DNA from: Leucobacter viscericola
GTDB lineage: Bacteria > Actinomycetota > Actinomycetes > Actinomycetales > Microbacteriaceae
Length of the DNA stretch: 64,000 nucleotides
Assembly (NCBI RefSeq): GCF_011299575.1
Contig: NZ_CP049863.1
Location: forward strand, 2,914,001-2,978,000
Reading direction: 5' to 3'
In this document: positions 26,054-34,887 of the stretch, one piece after another
Layout: every line of letters starts with the position of its first letter
How positions within the stretch are numbered: position 1 is the first letter of the stretch
The notes under the pieces: generated by a model
Databases searched by the model: none
Told to the model about the DNA's origin: nothing
The model's input: only the letters and a program-made list of their open reading frames with translations
Position numbers and translations under genes: made by a program

Positions 26054-28750
26054 TTACGGCTTCGAACACGCGAGCGTCAGCTGTATCTGCTGGCTGAACG
26101 GCACCTCCGTGCCACTCGCCGGATCGACCGAGACCACCCTGTGTTTGCGTTTATCGATCTTTCCGCCTGCCTCGCAGACCGAAGTCACCGAAGTGAAACC
26201 TGCGCCGTTGAGCGTAGCCTCCGCGCTGCTTCCGATTTCTCCAATGAGGCCATCCGGAATTGCCGATGCCCTGCCGTTACTGACAAAGATGGTGATCCCC
26301 GAGCCGACAGCGACGGTTGCACCCGCCGCGGGTTCGGTACTTGCAACCTGGCCCGGCGGAACTGACGAGTCCACTTCGCCCCCATTCGCGGGAGCGAAGC
26401 CGATACGCGTGAGCATAGCGGCGGCCTCATCGTAGCTCTTGCCCCTCAGATCGGGAATCTGGGCGGTGTTCTGGCGCACGGACGCTTCCGACGGTGGCCG
26501 GAAGGACTCACCGCCGTAATTAGCGTCAGCAACGTCCATGACGGCAGGCCAGATGCGCTGGTCCGCCTCCATCAAAAGAGCTCCGTTCGGGCCGAGGAAG
26601 CCTTGAGTTGAGACCCGCTCCCAGCTGCCATCAGCAAGCTGGGTTGGACCTGCGTTGCCAACCCAGGTGGCGGTGGCGACTTTTGTGCTTGCACCCACGG
26701 TCCAGTTGTCGATCACGTGGTCCGTTGTACCCGTCTTCGCGAGGTGAGGTATGTTGCGAGTGGACTTTGCGTGGTCGGCGAGACCATTCGTCACTGCGTA
26801 TTGGAGCGCATAAGCCACACCCGCTGCGACCTCGGGGCTAATTGCCTCGGTGCACTTTCCCTTGGTGAAAGCCACTGGTTTGTCGTCGGTATCTAAAATC
26901 TCATCGATCGGTGAGGGCTCACACACGGTGCCGTCGCCAGCAAAGGCGCCGAAGGCCGAGGCCATGGTGATGGGAGCGATCTCGTCAACGCCGCCGTACA
27001 CGTTTGAGGGTGCGAGCGTGAGTTCCCGAGGCTTTCCATGGAGCGTGAGCAGTTTGTTCTTGCCCACCTGGTCCTGAGTCGTGCGCTCTGCGTCGACATC
27101 CTCCTGCGTCCAGACCGGCTGGTCGGAGGCGCGGTATATTCCAAGTTTTTGCGCCATCGAGATCGTGTCGCACAGATCCAGTTTTTGCTGCATAGAGACA
27201 AGGCCGCCGTTGACTGAATTCGCGATGGCGGTTAGCACCGAGCGATTACCTGTGGTGCCCATGTTGTCGTTGGTAAAAGTGAACGAGCCAAATCCATACA
27301 CCTTGTCAGGCATGCAAGATGCCCGCAGCGAGTTTTCCTGAACAGTGCGGCCATTAACGTTTACGATGTCCTGCACCGAGTTGCCATTACGGATCCACTC
27401 CGCGAGCGTGATCGGCTTGAACGTTGATCCGACCTGAAAGCCGCTCGAGCCACCGTCTTCGTAGTTGGTGTTGTAGTTGATCGTGGTGAATTCTGGATGG
27501 AGACTCAAAAAGTCTTCAGCGTTGTTATACGGCCGATTCTGCGTCATCGCGAGCACGCGGCCGGTGCCGACCTCGACGCTGGAGGTCGCCGAGCCTACGT
27601 TGATCCCTTCCATGAGCGGGGCTACATTTTCCTGGGTTGCTCTGAGTGCGGCCTCTTGCATCCCTAGGTCAATCGTGGTGTAGATCTTGTAGCCACCTCG
27701 GCTGAAGTTGAAGGCGCTCTCTTCAGGAGTCTCCCCGAACTTCCGATCCTTTTTGATGGTGCGCAGCACGTAGTCACAGAATGCGCCGACGCCGCGACGC
27801 TGCTCAGCCACGAAGCAGCCAGGCTCACGAGTAGTAATTTTCGGTGTTACCTCGGTTGCGATCGCCTCATCAAACTGGGCCTGAGTGATCTTGCCGTGGC
27901 GCAGCATACTGTTCAGGATCTTGTCCCGACGTTCCTTGTTCGCCGGAATTTTTTCTTTAATGTCGATCTGCAGTTTGCTGGGATTGTTTACCGTGGCGAC
28001 AAGGCTCGCGGCCTCTGCGAGTGTCAGATCCTTCGCAGACTTACTGAAGTAGTAATTGGCAGCAGACTCGATGCCATAAATCTTTCGACCGAAGAGGGCG
28101 ATGTTGAGGTACCCGAGCAGAATGTCGTCTTTCGAGTACTTCTTCTCGATGCTGATTGCGAGACGCATTTCTTTGAGTTTGCGATCGATGCTATCTTTCA
28201 TCGCCGCCTTGTAGGCGGCTTCGCTCTTCTCTTCATCGGGAATCGCGAGTGCGTCTTGAATCAGTACGTTACGCACGTACTGCATGGTGACGGTTGATGC
28301 GCCTGAATAACCGGAACCGGTCGCATTCTGCAGCACGGCGCGCCCCGACGAGAGGATGTCGACACCACCGTGTGTATAGAAACGCGGATCTTCTTCGGCA
28401 ACCGTGGCGTCCTTGACGAACTGCGAGATGTCTTCCCACTTCGCGGTCCTGCGATCCTGGTCGTACACGACCGCGATCTCTTCGTATACCCCTTCAGCAT
28501 TCTTCGCGTAGAGCGTTGAGGCTTCAGCGAGCTGTGAAGGATTGAGGTGATTCGGCAACTTTTCGAACACGTCGACGGCGGTGGTTGCCGCCATGCCGCT
28601 CAGCGCCACAACCGGAGTAACGGCTGCGGCCACGAGTACACCGGCCACCATGCTCATGGCGAGGGCCCCGATTGCCCCGCCCGCGGCACCGCCGGCCGAG
28701 GGAGGTTTCACTGGTCTTGTCTGCGATGACTGAGGAGTCCTTTGGGTCAT
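26054..28750 (-). CDS. Bifunctional class A penicillin-binding protein with PASTA domains (paralogue 2)
   Basis: Encodes 898 residues with the same layout as paralogue 1: cytoplasmic basic tail, one transmembrane helix, GT51 domain (EDPRFYTHGGVD, GASTVTMQYVRNV), transpeptidase (GSTFKP, SVNGG, KTGTT) and two C-terminal PASTA repeats (IPDLRGKSYDEAAAMLTRIGF, then a Cys-containing repeat). Most of the protein is near identical in pattern to paralogue 1. It differs by an insertion of about 20 residues in the transpeptidase (around VWTQEDVDAERTTQ) and in the extracellular loops, so the two may differ in partners or timing. The ATG at 28750 has no ribosome-binding site and appears leaderless. Confidence 0.94.
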   Translation of the reverse strand: MTQRTPQSSQTRPVKPPSAGGAAGGAIGALAMSMVAGVLVAAAVTPVVALSGMAATTAVDVFEKLPNHLNPSQLAEASTLYAKNAEGVYEEIAVVYDQDRRTAKWEDISQFVKDATVAEEDPRFYTHGGVDILSSGRAVLQNATGSGYSGASTVTMQYVRNVLIQDALAIPDEEKSEAAYKAAMKDSIDRKLKEMRLAISIEKKYSKDDILLGYLNIALFGRKIYGIESAANYYFSKSAKDLTLAEAASLVATVNNPSKLQIDIKEKIPANKERRDKILNSMLRHGKITQAQFDEAIATEVTPKITTREPGCFVAEQRRGVGAFCDYVLRTIKKDRKFGETPEESAFNFSRGGYKIYTTIDLGMQEAALRATQENVAPLMEGINVGSATSSVEVGTGRVLAMTQNRPYNNAEDFLSLHPEFTTINYNTNYEDGGSSGFQVGSTFKPITLAEWIRNGNSVQDIVNVNGRTVQENSLRASCMPDKVYGFGSFTFTNDNMGTTGNRSVLTAIANSVNGGLVSMQQKLDLCDTISMAQKLGIYRASDQPVWTQEDVDAERTTQDQVGKNKLLTLHGKPRELTLAPSNVYGGVDEIAPITMASAFGAFAGDGTVCEPSPIDEILDTDDKPVAFTKGKCTEAISPEVAAGVAYALQYAVTNGLADHAKSTRNIPHLAKTGTTDHVIDNWTVGASTKVATATWVGNAGPTQLADGSWERVSTQGFLGPNGALLMEADQRIWPAVMDVADANYGGESFRPPSEASVRQNTAQIPDLRGKSYDEAAAMLTRIGFAPANGGEVDSSVPPGQVASTEPAAGATVAVGSGITIFVSNGRASAIPDGLIGEIGSSAEATLNGAGFTSVTSVCEAGGKIDKRKHRVVSVDPASGTEVPFSQQIQLTLACSKP

Positions 28751-28758
28751 AGGACATC

Positions 28759-28780
28759 AGGTTAAGTTAGCTTGCTGACA
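28759..28780 (-). promoter_or_regulatory. Leaderless promoter of PASTA penicillin-binding protein 2
   Basis: On the minus strand TGTCAGCA, eight bases, then TAACCT, ending eight bases before the ATG at 28750. Spacing equals the RecA-NDp pattern. The block TTGTCAGCAAGCT is shared with paralogue 1. Confidence 0.5.
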
Positions 28781-28845
28781 AAAACGGTGAATTGGAGTAA
28801 ACGTTGCGCATCTACTCAGGTTTCTCCCTCGGCCGGAGCTCGCGG

Positions 28846-30834
28846 TTACAATCCTTTTTCTGAACGCACGCGATCCGAAATGATCTGCATGACCGAGGTA
28901 TCGGCAAGCGTGGTGACATCGCCTATCTCGCGGCCCTCCGCGGCGTCCTTCAATAGGCGACGCATGATCTTGCCCGAGCGTGTTTTGGGCAGCTCGTTCA
29001 CAACAAACACCTGCCGCGGCCGCGCAATCGCGCCGATCTGCGTGGCCACGTGCTTTTTGAGCTCGGCTTCAGCCTCATCCGCCGTAATGATCTGCTGCTG
29101 TGATTTCAAGATCACGAACGCGACGACCGCCTGGCCCGTGGTTTCGTCGTCAGCGCCAACGACCGCGGACTCTGCGACCGCGACGTGATCGACGAGGGCA
29201 GACTCGATCTCTGTGGTCGAGAGACGGTGGCCCGACACATTCATGACGTCGTCGACGCGGCCCATCAGCCAGATGTCACCGTCTTCATCGACGCGCGCGC
29301 CGTCGCCCGCAAAATACTGGCCGTCGACCTGAGACCAGTAGGTGTCGACAAAACGGTCGGGATCCCCCCAGATGGTTCGCACCATGGACGGCCACGGGCG
29401 TCGGATGGTTAAGAGACCACCCTGGCCGCGATCCACGCGCCTGCCCTTTTCGTCCACAATGCTGACATCAATGCCGGGCTGTGGTGACTGCGCGCTGCCC
29501 GGCTTCAAGCTCGTGAGCCCGGGCAAGGGGGAGATCATGATGGCGCCGGTTTCGGTCTGCCACCAGGTGTCAACGATTGGGGCCTTTTCGCCGCCGATCA
29601 CCTCGTGATACCAGCGCCAGGCTTCGGGGTTGATGGGTTCGCCGACGCTGCCGAGCACACGAATCGACGAGAGATCGTATTGCTCGGGCACCTGGCGGCC
29701 GACCTTCATGCAGGCGCGGATCGCGGTGGGGGCCGTATAGAAGATGGTGACGCCATACTTCTGGATGATGCTCCACCAGCGGCCCCAGTCTGGAGTCTCA
29801 GGGGTGCCCTCGTAGATGACCTGGGTGGCGCCGTTTGCGAGCGGGCCGTAGACGACGTAGCTGTGCCCGGTAATCCAACCGATGTCTGCCGTGCACCAAT
29901 ACACGTCGGTTTCCGGTTTGAGATCGAAGATGTCGCGGTGGGTTGCCGTCACCTGGGTGAGGTAACCACCGGAGGTGTGCAGGATCCCCTTCGGTTTTCC
30001 GGTCGTGCCGGAGGTGTAGAGGATGAACAGCGGGTTCTCAGCCGGGAATCCCTTTGCTTCGTGCTGGTCGTCGTAGGCGACGACCTCTTCGTGCCACCAC
30101 AGGTCTCGGCCCTCTTGCATGGTGACGTCGTTGCCGGTGCGCTGCACAACGAGCACATTCTTGACAGTGCTACCTCCACCCCGCAGGGCAAGCGCATCGT
30201 CAACGGTGGGCTTGAGCGCAGAGACGCGGCCCTTGCGGTAGCCACCGTCGGCGGTAATAACGAGTTCAGCCTCGGCGTCGTCGATGCGGGCGCGCAGGCT
30301 GTCAGCGCTGAAACCACCGAACACAACCGAGTGGGCCGCACCGAGGCGGGCAACCGCGAGCATCGAGATAACCGCTTCGGGAATCATTGGCATGTAGATC
30401 GCCACACGATCGCCGGCTTCCACCCCAAGACTCGTGAGCATGTTCGCGGCGCGCTTCACCTCGTGGGTCAGCTCTGCGTATGTAAGGGTGCGGGTGTCGC
30501 CCGGTTCGCCCTCGAAGTGAATCGCAACGCGATCCCCGATACCCTCGGCGATGTGGCGGTCGAGGCAGTTCGCCGCGACGTTTAACTCTCCGTCGGCAAA
30601 CCACTTTGCAAAGGGTGGGTTCGACCAGTCGAGAATTTCGGTGAAGGGCTTTGTCCAGCGCAACTCTGAGGCTCGTTTTGCCCAGTATGCTTCGGGATCT
30701 TCTGCCGCTCGCCAATACACCGAAGGGTCATTTACGTTGGCTTGCGCACGAAACTCCGCTGACGGCGGGAAAGTGTTCTGCGCTTCATCCTGGCCTAGGG
30801 GATGGCTTTCAATGGTGCCGTGATGCTCAGTCAT
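28846..30834 (-). CDS. acs: Acetyl-CoA synthetase (AMP-forming)
   Basis: Encodes 662 residues that activate acetate to acetyl-CoA through acetyl-AMP. The adenylation core shows [53 protein letters not shown] and [16 protein letters not shown]. The C-terminal lysine motif [12 protein letters not shown] carries the catalytic lysine, which in many bacteria is regulated by acetylation. Length is standard for Acs. It complements pta-ackA in the same window: Pta-AckA for overflow, Acs for high-affinity scavenging. The gene is upstream of penicillin-binding protein 2 on the same strand but that gene has its own promoter. Confidence 0.97.
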   Translation of the reverse strand: MTEHHGTIESHPLGQDEAQNTFPPSAEFRAQANVNDPSVYWRAAEDPEAYWAKRASELRWTKPFTEILDWSNPPFAKWFADGELNVAANCLDRHIAEGIGDRVAIHFEGEPGDTRTLTYAELTHEVKRAANMLTSLGVEAGDRVAIYMPMIPEAVISMLAVARLGAAHSVVFGGFSADSLRARIDDAEAELVITADGGYRKGRVSALKPTVDDALALRGGGSTVKNVLVVQRTGNDVTMQEGRDLWWHEEVVAYDDQHEAKGFPAENPLFILYTSGTTGKPKGILHTSGGYLTQVTATHRDIFDLKPETDVYWCTADIGWITGHSYVVYGPLANGATQVIYEGTPETPDWGRWWSIIQKYGVTIFYTAPTAIRACMKVGRQVPEQYDLSSIRVLGSVGEPINPEAWRWYHEVIGGEKAPIVDTWWQTETGAIMISPLPGLTSLKPGSAQSPQPGIDVSIVDEKGRRVDRGQGGLLTIRRPWPSMVRTIWGDPDRFVDTYWSQVDGQYFAGDGARVDEDGDIWLMGRVDDVMNVSGHRLSTTEIESALVDHVAVAESAVVGADDETTGQAVVAFVILKSQQQIITADEAEAELKKHVATQIGAIARPRQVFVVNELPKTRSGKIMRRLLKDAAEGREIGDVTTLADTSVMQIISDRVRSEKGL

Positions 30835-30946
30835 GGACGTCGTTATCCGTTCAGTCGACCTTGTAAGGAATTGGGCCGCGATGCTGCGGGACCGGCGCGG
30901 CTGGGCCGCATTTCCCAGCGTATATCTTTGCTTCTAACTTCGCTCA

Positions 30947-30972
30947 CAACCCCCTACTTTCGGAGGGGGTTG
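30947..30972. repeat. Inverted repeat in the acs-tadA divergent intergenic region
   Basis: CAACCCCCT (30947-30955) pairs with AGGGGGTTG (30964-30972) around an eight-base loop. It lies in the 257 bases between the divergent starts of acs and tadA. No T-run follows, so a regulatory or insulating role is as likely as termination. The rest of this gap holds nothing else I recognise. Confidence 0.55.
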
Positions 30973-31091
30973 CCCAAGGTATCCACAGTTTCGCAAAATC
31001 GGCCACGCGACCCCGCACGCTCTGTTTGTCTTGTTATGTGACCGCACAGTTTGAGGTGAGAGGGCCCCCTTGGAGCAGCGCAGGGGCGGGT

Positions 31092-32096
31092 ATGTCTAGC
31101 CAATCCTTGGGTCTTTTGCGCAGTCGAGCCCCAGCCCGAAGCGATCATCTGAACGCTGCAGCGCGGCGAGCACTTGGAGGGTTGTTGCCGCTGCTCGACG
31201 ATCCAGCGCTGCGAGACCTGCTGGTGCAGGTACGTGGGGGCGCCGCAGAACTCTGGTTGGATCGCGACGGGAGTTTGCTCGAGGTGCCGGAATGGACGGC
31301 GACGCCTGAGGCTGTGCACCGGCTGGCGAGGGATTTGATTGCGGCCGGGGGACGACACCTCGACGAGCTGCATCCGTGTGCCGACGTGCAACTCGGTGAT
31401 GGGATCCGAGTTCACGCCGTTCTCCCGCCGATCTCAGTCTCCGGGGCGGCAGTGTCAATCCGCCTGCCGAGAGTGGAGGTGCTCGGCTTCGACGAGCTAG
31501 TGGGGGCAGGGCTGTGCGGATCTGCCACGGACGAGAGGCTTCGGCGTGAGGTGGGACTCAGGCGTAACCTGCTTATTACAGGCGGCACGGGTAGCGGAAA
31601 AACCACGGTGCTTGCGGCGCTTATGGACCTCGCGGGCGAGCACGAACGAGTTATCACGATTGAAGATGTTGCGGAGTTGCGCCTGAAACACCCGCACGTT
31701 GTTGCGCTCGAATCCAGGCAAGCGAACATTGAGGGCGCCGGTGAGATAGCGGTGGATCGATTGCTCCGAGAAGCCTTGCGAATGCGCCCTGACCGAATCG
31801 TCTTGGGGGAATGTCGTGGCGCAGAAATTGCGACCCTCCTCGCTGCGTTGAACACCGGGCATGACGGCGGCGCTGGCACGCTCCACGCAAGCAGACTCTC
31901 TGACGTGCCAGCTCGGTTGGAAGCGCTTGGTGCCTTGGCGGGGATGGAGGATCGCGCGCTTGGACGCCAGGTCGTTTCTGCGTTGCACACGATCGTGCAC
32001 GTTGAAAGACAGAACGGTGGGCATCGGATCGCGGCGTTGGGAAAGCTCTTTTTGTCGCCGCAGGGCACTCTCTCGATAGAAAAGCTTGCTCTATGA
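31092..32096 (+). CDS. tadA: Tad pilus assembly ATPase (TadA/CpaF family)
   Basis: Encodes about 334 residues of the secretion ATPase that powers Flp-type pilus assembly. The N-terminal domain includes VRGGAAELWLDRDGSL and the substrate-type motif LAPS-like HAVLPPISVSGAAVSIR. Walker A is GGTGSGKTT (about 163-171), followed by VITIEDVAELRL (Asp box/Walker B area), ALRMRPDRIVLGECRGAE and the HDGGAGTLHA histidine box. It is shorter than proteobacterial CpaF, as usual in actinobacteria. The ATG at 31092 is chosen from the usual N-terminus; a TTG at 31026 would add 22 residues. The stop overlaps the next gene (ATGA). Confidence 0.88.
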   Translation: MSSQSLGLLRSRAPARSDHLNAAARRALGGLLPLLDDPALRDLLVQVRGGAAELWLDRDGSLLEVPEWTATPEAVHRLARDLIAAGGRHLDELHPCADVQLGDGIRVHAVLPPISVSGAAVSIRLPRVEVLGFDELVGAGLCGSATDERLRREVGLRRNLLITGGTGSGKTTVLAALMDLAGEHERVITIEDVAELRLKHPHVVALESRQANIEGAGEIAVDRLLREALRMRPDRIVLGECRGAEIATLLAALNTGHDGGAGTLHASRLSDVPARLEALGALAGMEDRALGRQVVSALHTIVHVERQNGGHRIAALGKLFLSPQGTLSIEKLAL

Positions 32097-33055
32097 AGTG
32101 GCGTCATCGTGCTGCGGGAGAGAAACCGTCGGCCCCGGGTGCCATCGCTGCGCGGTGCGCCTCGATGCTGCGCGGAGGCGTGATGCCGCACAGAGTTTTC
32201 GGACTGATTGCAGAGGACGCGTCCGTCGACTCGGTGGAACGTCGGGTGCATCAACTTGTTGAATCCGGTGAGACACCCGGTGCTGCAATCGCGATTTGTG
32301 CGACAGAGCGGGCGGAAGTACGACGCCGTGGTCGCGCAAACGACACGGTTGAGTGGAGACTTCTCGCCTCGTCGTGGCAGCTTGCTGAAGACACAGGGGC
32401 ACCGCTCGCAGCTGCTCTTGAACGAATTTCAGCTGCGCTTCTCACGTTGCGTCGCTTGCGGGAGCGTCGAGACGTGCTGGTATCCGGGCCGAAGGCGACC
32501 ACCCGCCTGGTTGCAGCTCTCCCACCTCTGGTTTTGGTGATGGGGTGGCTGCTGGGATTCGATCCCTCGCCTGTGCTTCTCAGCTGGGCGGGAGTTTGTA
32601 TGGTGTCCGTCGGACTGGTGCTGCTCGCTGCCGGGGTTTACTGGGCGCACCGGCTGACCCAGCAGCTCCAGGCCCAAGATCGTGTTGCTGGAATAGAGCT
32701 CGAACTTGTGTGGATCGCGTTGGGTGGGGGAGCCTCACCCAATGACGCCGTGCGACAGGTTGTCGATTGTCTCGATCGAACTGGGAACGACTGGGTGGAG
32801 TTTGACCGCTTTTGTGCGGACGGAACGCTTGCCGAGATCGTTCGACGCGCGCATTCGACGGGCGTCCCACTTGGACCTCTGCTGCTGTCTGAAGCTGCCG
32901 CCCTTCGGGTAAGCAGCCACGCAGTCCTAGAGTCAGCGGCCGAACGACTCGGCGTGCGGATTCTCATTCCCCTGGGGCTCTGTGTGCTGCCCTCCTTCAT
33001 CGTGATGGGAGTGCTTCCAGTCGTGATCAGCATGGTTGGTAATCGTCCCTTCTAG
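32093..33055 (+). CDS. Type II secretion F-family protein, apparent TadB-TadC fusion
   Basis: Encodes 320 residues of the inner-membrane platform for the Tad pilus. Two GspF-like four-helix bundles can be seen. The first (about 75-150, WRLLASSWQLAEDTGAPLAA and LRRLRERRDVLVSGPKATTR) looks like TadB. It is followed by two membrane helices, then a second bundle (about 200-285, ELELVWIALGGGASPNDAV and IVRRAHSTGVPLGPLLLSEA) like TadC, and a final pair of hydrophobic segments. TadB and TadC are usually separate genes, and no other tadB or tadC is present here, so this single protein may do both jobs. Coupled to tadA by a four-base overlap. Confidence 0.82.
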   Translation: MKWRHRAAGEKPSAPGAIAARCASMLRGGVMPHRVFGLIAEDASVDSVERRVHQLVESGETPGAAIAICATERAEVRRRGRANDTVEWRLLASSWQLAEDTGAPLAAALERISAALLTLRRLRERRDVLVSGPKATTRLVAALPPLVLVMGWLLGFDPSPVLLSWAGVCMVSVGLVLLAAGVYWAHRLTQQLQAQDRVAGIELELVWIALGGGASPNDAVRQVVDCLDRTGNDWVEFDRFCADGTLAEIVRRAHSTGVPLGPLLLSEAAALRVSSHAVLESAAERLGVRILIPLGLCVLPSFIVMGVLPVVISMVGNRPF

Positions 33056-33202
33056 AAGCGGCAGCTTCGCTCACAATTCGCTCATTTCTCAAGATCATTG
33101 GAACCTCTCCACAATCGCCCGCTTTCCTTCAACAAGCCGCTCCCGCCAAGGCAACATTGAATCACCGGTGATCACCGGGCCGTGCTTACGAAAGGAGTTT
33201 CC
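33055..33202 (+). other. Intergenic region before the DUF4244 gene
   Basis: Holds a short hairpin right at the tadBC stop (GAAGC/GCTTC, 33055-33068) and the palindrome ATCACCGGTGAT (33161-33172), of which ATCACCGG is repeated at 33171-33178. GAAAGGAG precedes the ATG at 33203. The palindrome could be an operator; no regulator gene is nearby. Confidence 0.35.
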
Positions 33203-33523
33203 ATGAGCAGCAGACTTGAACTTGTTTCAGCCAAGAATAAAAGTCGGTCGCAAGTGGCAGCGAAGCCAGAACTGAACCCCACGGGGCCCCGTTTCTTTTC
33301 GCCGAAGAATGCAGTGGCCGGCGCGGATTCGAAGGTGCGTCGGGTGGCCGCTCGCGTCAGAAGTGTGTTGCAGAACGAAGAGGGCGCCGTCACCGCGGAG
33401 TACGCGATTGTTATTGTCGCCGCGGTCGCGTTTGCTGGCATCCTCGTGGCCATAATGCGCTCTGACACGATACGTACGATGCTCGTCGGTCTCATCGAAA
33501 ACGCGCTGGGCACGGGTGGCTGA
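33203..33523 (+). CDS. DUF4244 protein, Flp-pilin-like
   Basis: Encodes 106 residues. An N-terminal cytoplasmic segment of about 55 residues precedes EEGAVTAEYAIVIVAAVAFAGILVAIM, a class III signal-like hydrophobic helix with the Gly-x-x-x-x-Glu-Tyr pattern of Flp pilins. This is the DUF4244 family, always found beside actinobacterial tad genes and the likely pilin. The start at 33203 is fixed by GAAAGGAG, six bases upstream. It overlaps the TadE-like gene by eight bases. Confidence 0.85.
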   Translation: MSSRLELVSAKNKSRSQVAAKPELNPTGPRFFSPKNAVAGADSKVRRVAARVRSVLQNEEGAVTAEYAIVIVAAVAFAGILVAIMRSDTIRTMLVGLIENALGTGG

Positions 33524-33875
33524 GAACAAGCCTTGCGTAAGGTCTGTGTTGTTGGCGGACGAGCGCGGAGCCGTGACGGCCGAGTTTGCGCTTGTGCTCC
33601 CAGCGGTCGTGATTGTGCTCGGCCTGGTTATCGGAGGGATCCTGCTCGCGACGCACAGAATCACTCTGGTGTCGCTCGCGGGAGAAATATCTCGAGCTGA
33701 GGCGCGCGGTGACACGGACGCGGCAAATGCGGTGCTCGCTCGCGTGGGCAGTGATGTCACTATCCATCGGTCAGAAGACGGGGTATTGCACTGCGTTTCG
33801 CTTCGTTCAAGCCCCGCTTCGGGGCTCCTCTCTCGAATCACCATTGCTGCGAGCTCGTGCGCTGCGACAAGTTAG
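33516..33875 (+). CDS. TadE-family pilus assembly protein
   Basis: Encodes 119 residues. ERGAVTAEFALVLPAVVIVLGLVIGGILLA is the TadE N-terminal helix with the cleavable pseudopilin-type motif (Glu after Ala). The rest is a small extracellular part rich in Ala and Arg. TadE proteins are minor pilins of the Tad system. The GTG start overlaps the DUF4244 stop, so translation is coupled; the gene sits in the usual order after the DUF4244 gene. Confidence 0.83.
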   Translation: MAENKPCVRSVLLADERGAVTAEFALVLPAVVIVLGLVIGGILLATHRITLVSLAGEISRAEARGDTDAANAVLARVGSDVTIHRSEDGVLHCVSLRSSPASGLLSRITIAASSCAATS

Positions 33876-33916
33876 GCCGATCAGAATAGGAATGAGCGAA
33901 TGACCGGAGCGACGCG

Positions 33917-34711
33917 ATGAGCGCCCCTGTTCTTTTGGCGTGTTCGGCGGCGGCACTGTGTCTAGGACTGCCGGTGCTTGCCGCTTCGGGAAGTCTTGAA
34001 GCGAAGCACCGCGCTGCCAATGCTGCGGATGCGGCTGCGCTCGCCGCAGCCGATGCTGCGAACGGATGGATCAACTCCGAAGCCACACCGTGTGAGCTCG
34101 CAGAGCAGGTGGCTGTCGCTTCGGGGGCAAGTGTTGCTGGTTGCTCTGTCGACCCGGCAGGCACGGGCGTGAGAGTGCTCGTGCGAACCGGGGCGCCAAT
34201 TGTCGCTGAGGCGAGGGCCTATGCCGCAGCCGAGAGTAGTGCCTGGAACGAAATAAATCCCGTGAGTGACAACGGATGGGCCTGGCCCTCCAACGCGCGG
34301 GGCGTCACACAGGGATTCCACGATGGGATGGCTATTGATCTCGCGGTGGACGGTCAAAGAACGCTCTACGCCCCGTTTGACGGGGTGGTTGTTCGGGCAG
34401 GGCCCGATGGTGCTGGAATGCCAGAAGCCTGTAGGTCCCAGCCGAGCTGGTGGCGAGGACAGAACTACACAGTGTTGATTCGGCACGAGTACGAAGGGAG
34501 AGTCGTCTACAGCTCTCATAACCACATCGTTCCGACCTCTCCGGAGCAGTGGGGCATCTTCCCCGGAAAGAAAGTGGTGGCGGGCCAGCCCGTTGCCCAA
34601 GCAGGCATGAGCGGATGCACCTCTGGACTGCACACTCACTTCACGCTGAGCAGCAAACCAGTGAATGCGTACCCCGATCTGAACCCCTATAAATATTTAG
34701 GTCCGCCTTGA
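33917..34711 (+). CDS. TadG/Rv3654c-like protein fused to an M23 (LytM) peptidase domain
   Basis: Encodes 264 residues. The N-terminal 110 residues have the hydrophobic helix and NAADAAALAAADAANG block of the Rv3654c/TadG-like proteins that normally end actinobacterial tad loci. A linker (WNEINPVSDNGWAWPSN) leads to an M23 LytM-like domain (about 118-260). Zinc-site motifs are H135-x5-D141 (FHDGMAID, where M23 enzymes usually have H-x3-D), a middle SHNH (about 197-200) and HTH (239-241). The fused cell-wall hydrolase could open peptidoglycan for pilus assembly. The two-residue insertion in the first motif leaves catalytic activity uncertain. ATG at 33917 with GGAG eight bases upstream. Confidence 0.8.
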   Translation: MSAPVLLACSAAALCLGLPVLAASGSLEAKHRAANAADAAALAAADAANGWINSEATPCELAEQVAVASGASVAGCSVDPAGTGVRVLVRTGAPIVAEARAYAAAESSAWNEINPVSDNGWAWPSNARGVTQGFHDGMAIDLAVDGQRTLYAPFDGVVVRAGPDGAGMPEACRSQPSWWRGQNYTVLIRHEYEGRVVYSSHNHIVPTSPEQWGIFPGKKVVAGQPVAQAGMSGCTSGLHTHFTLSSKPVNAYPDLNPYKYLGPP

Positions 34712-34887
34712 AAACGTCATCGGCGCGCGGTCCCTGAGAGCGGAAGGATACCTTTTACATGTCAGACTGTGTATCGTGACGGTGCGGCTTCAGTTATTGA
34801 GCCCGCGCCGCGGCTTTAGTCGTAGTTGTCTCGTCGAACGGCCAACGAGCCGTAGACATCGAACATGTTGAACCCAGAAGGAGTCCC

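Noticed and set aside
34761..34790. TGTCAGAC with TATCGT before topA as a RecA-NDp promoter
   Set aside because: Only four bases separate the two halves instead of eight.
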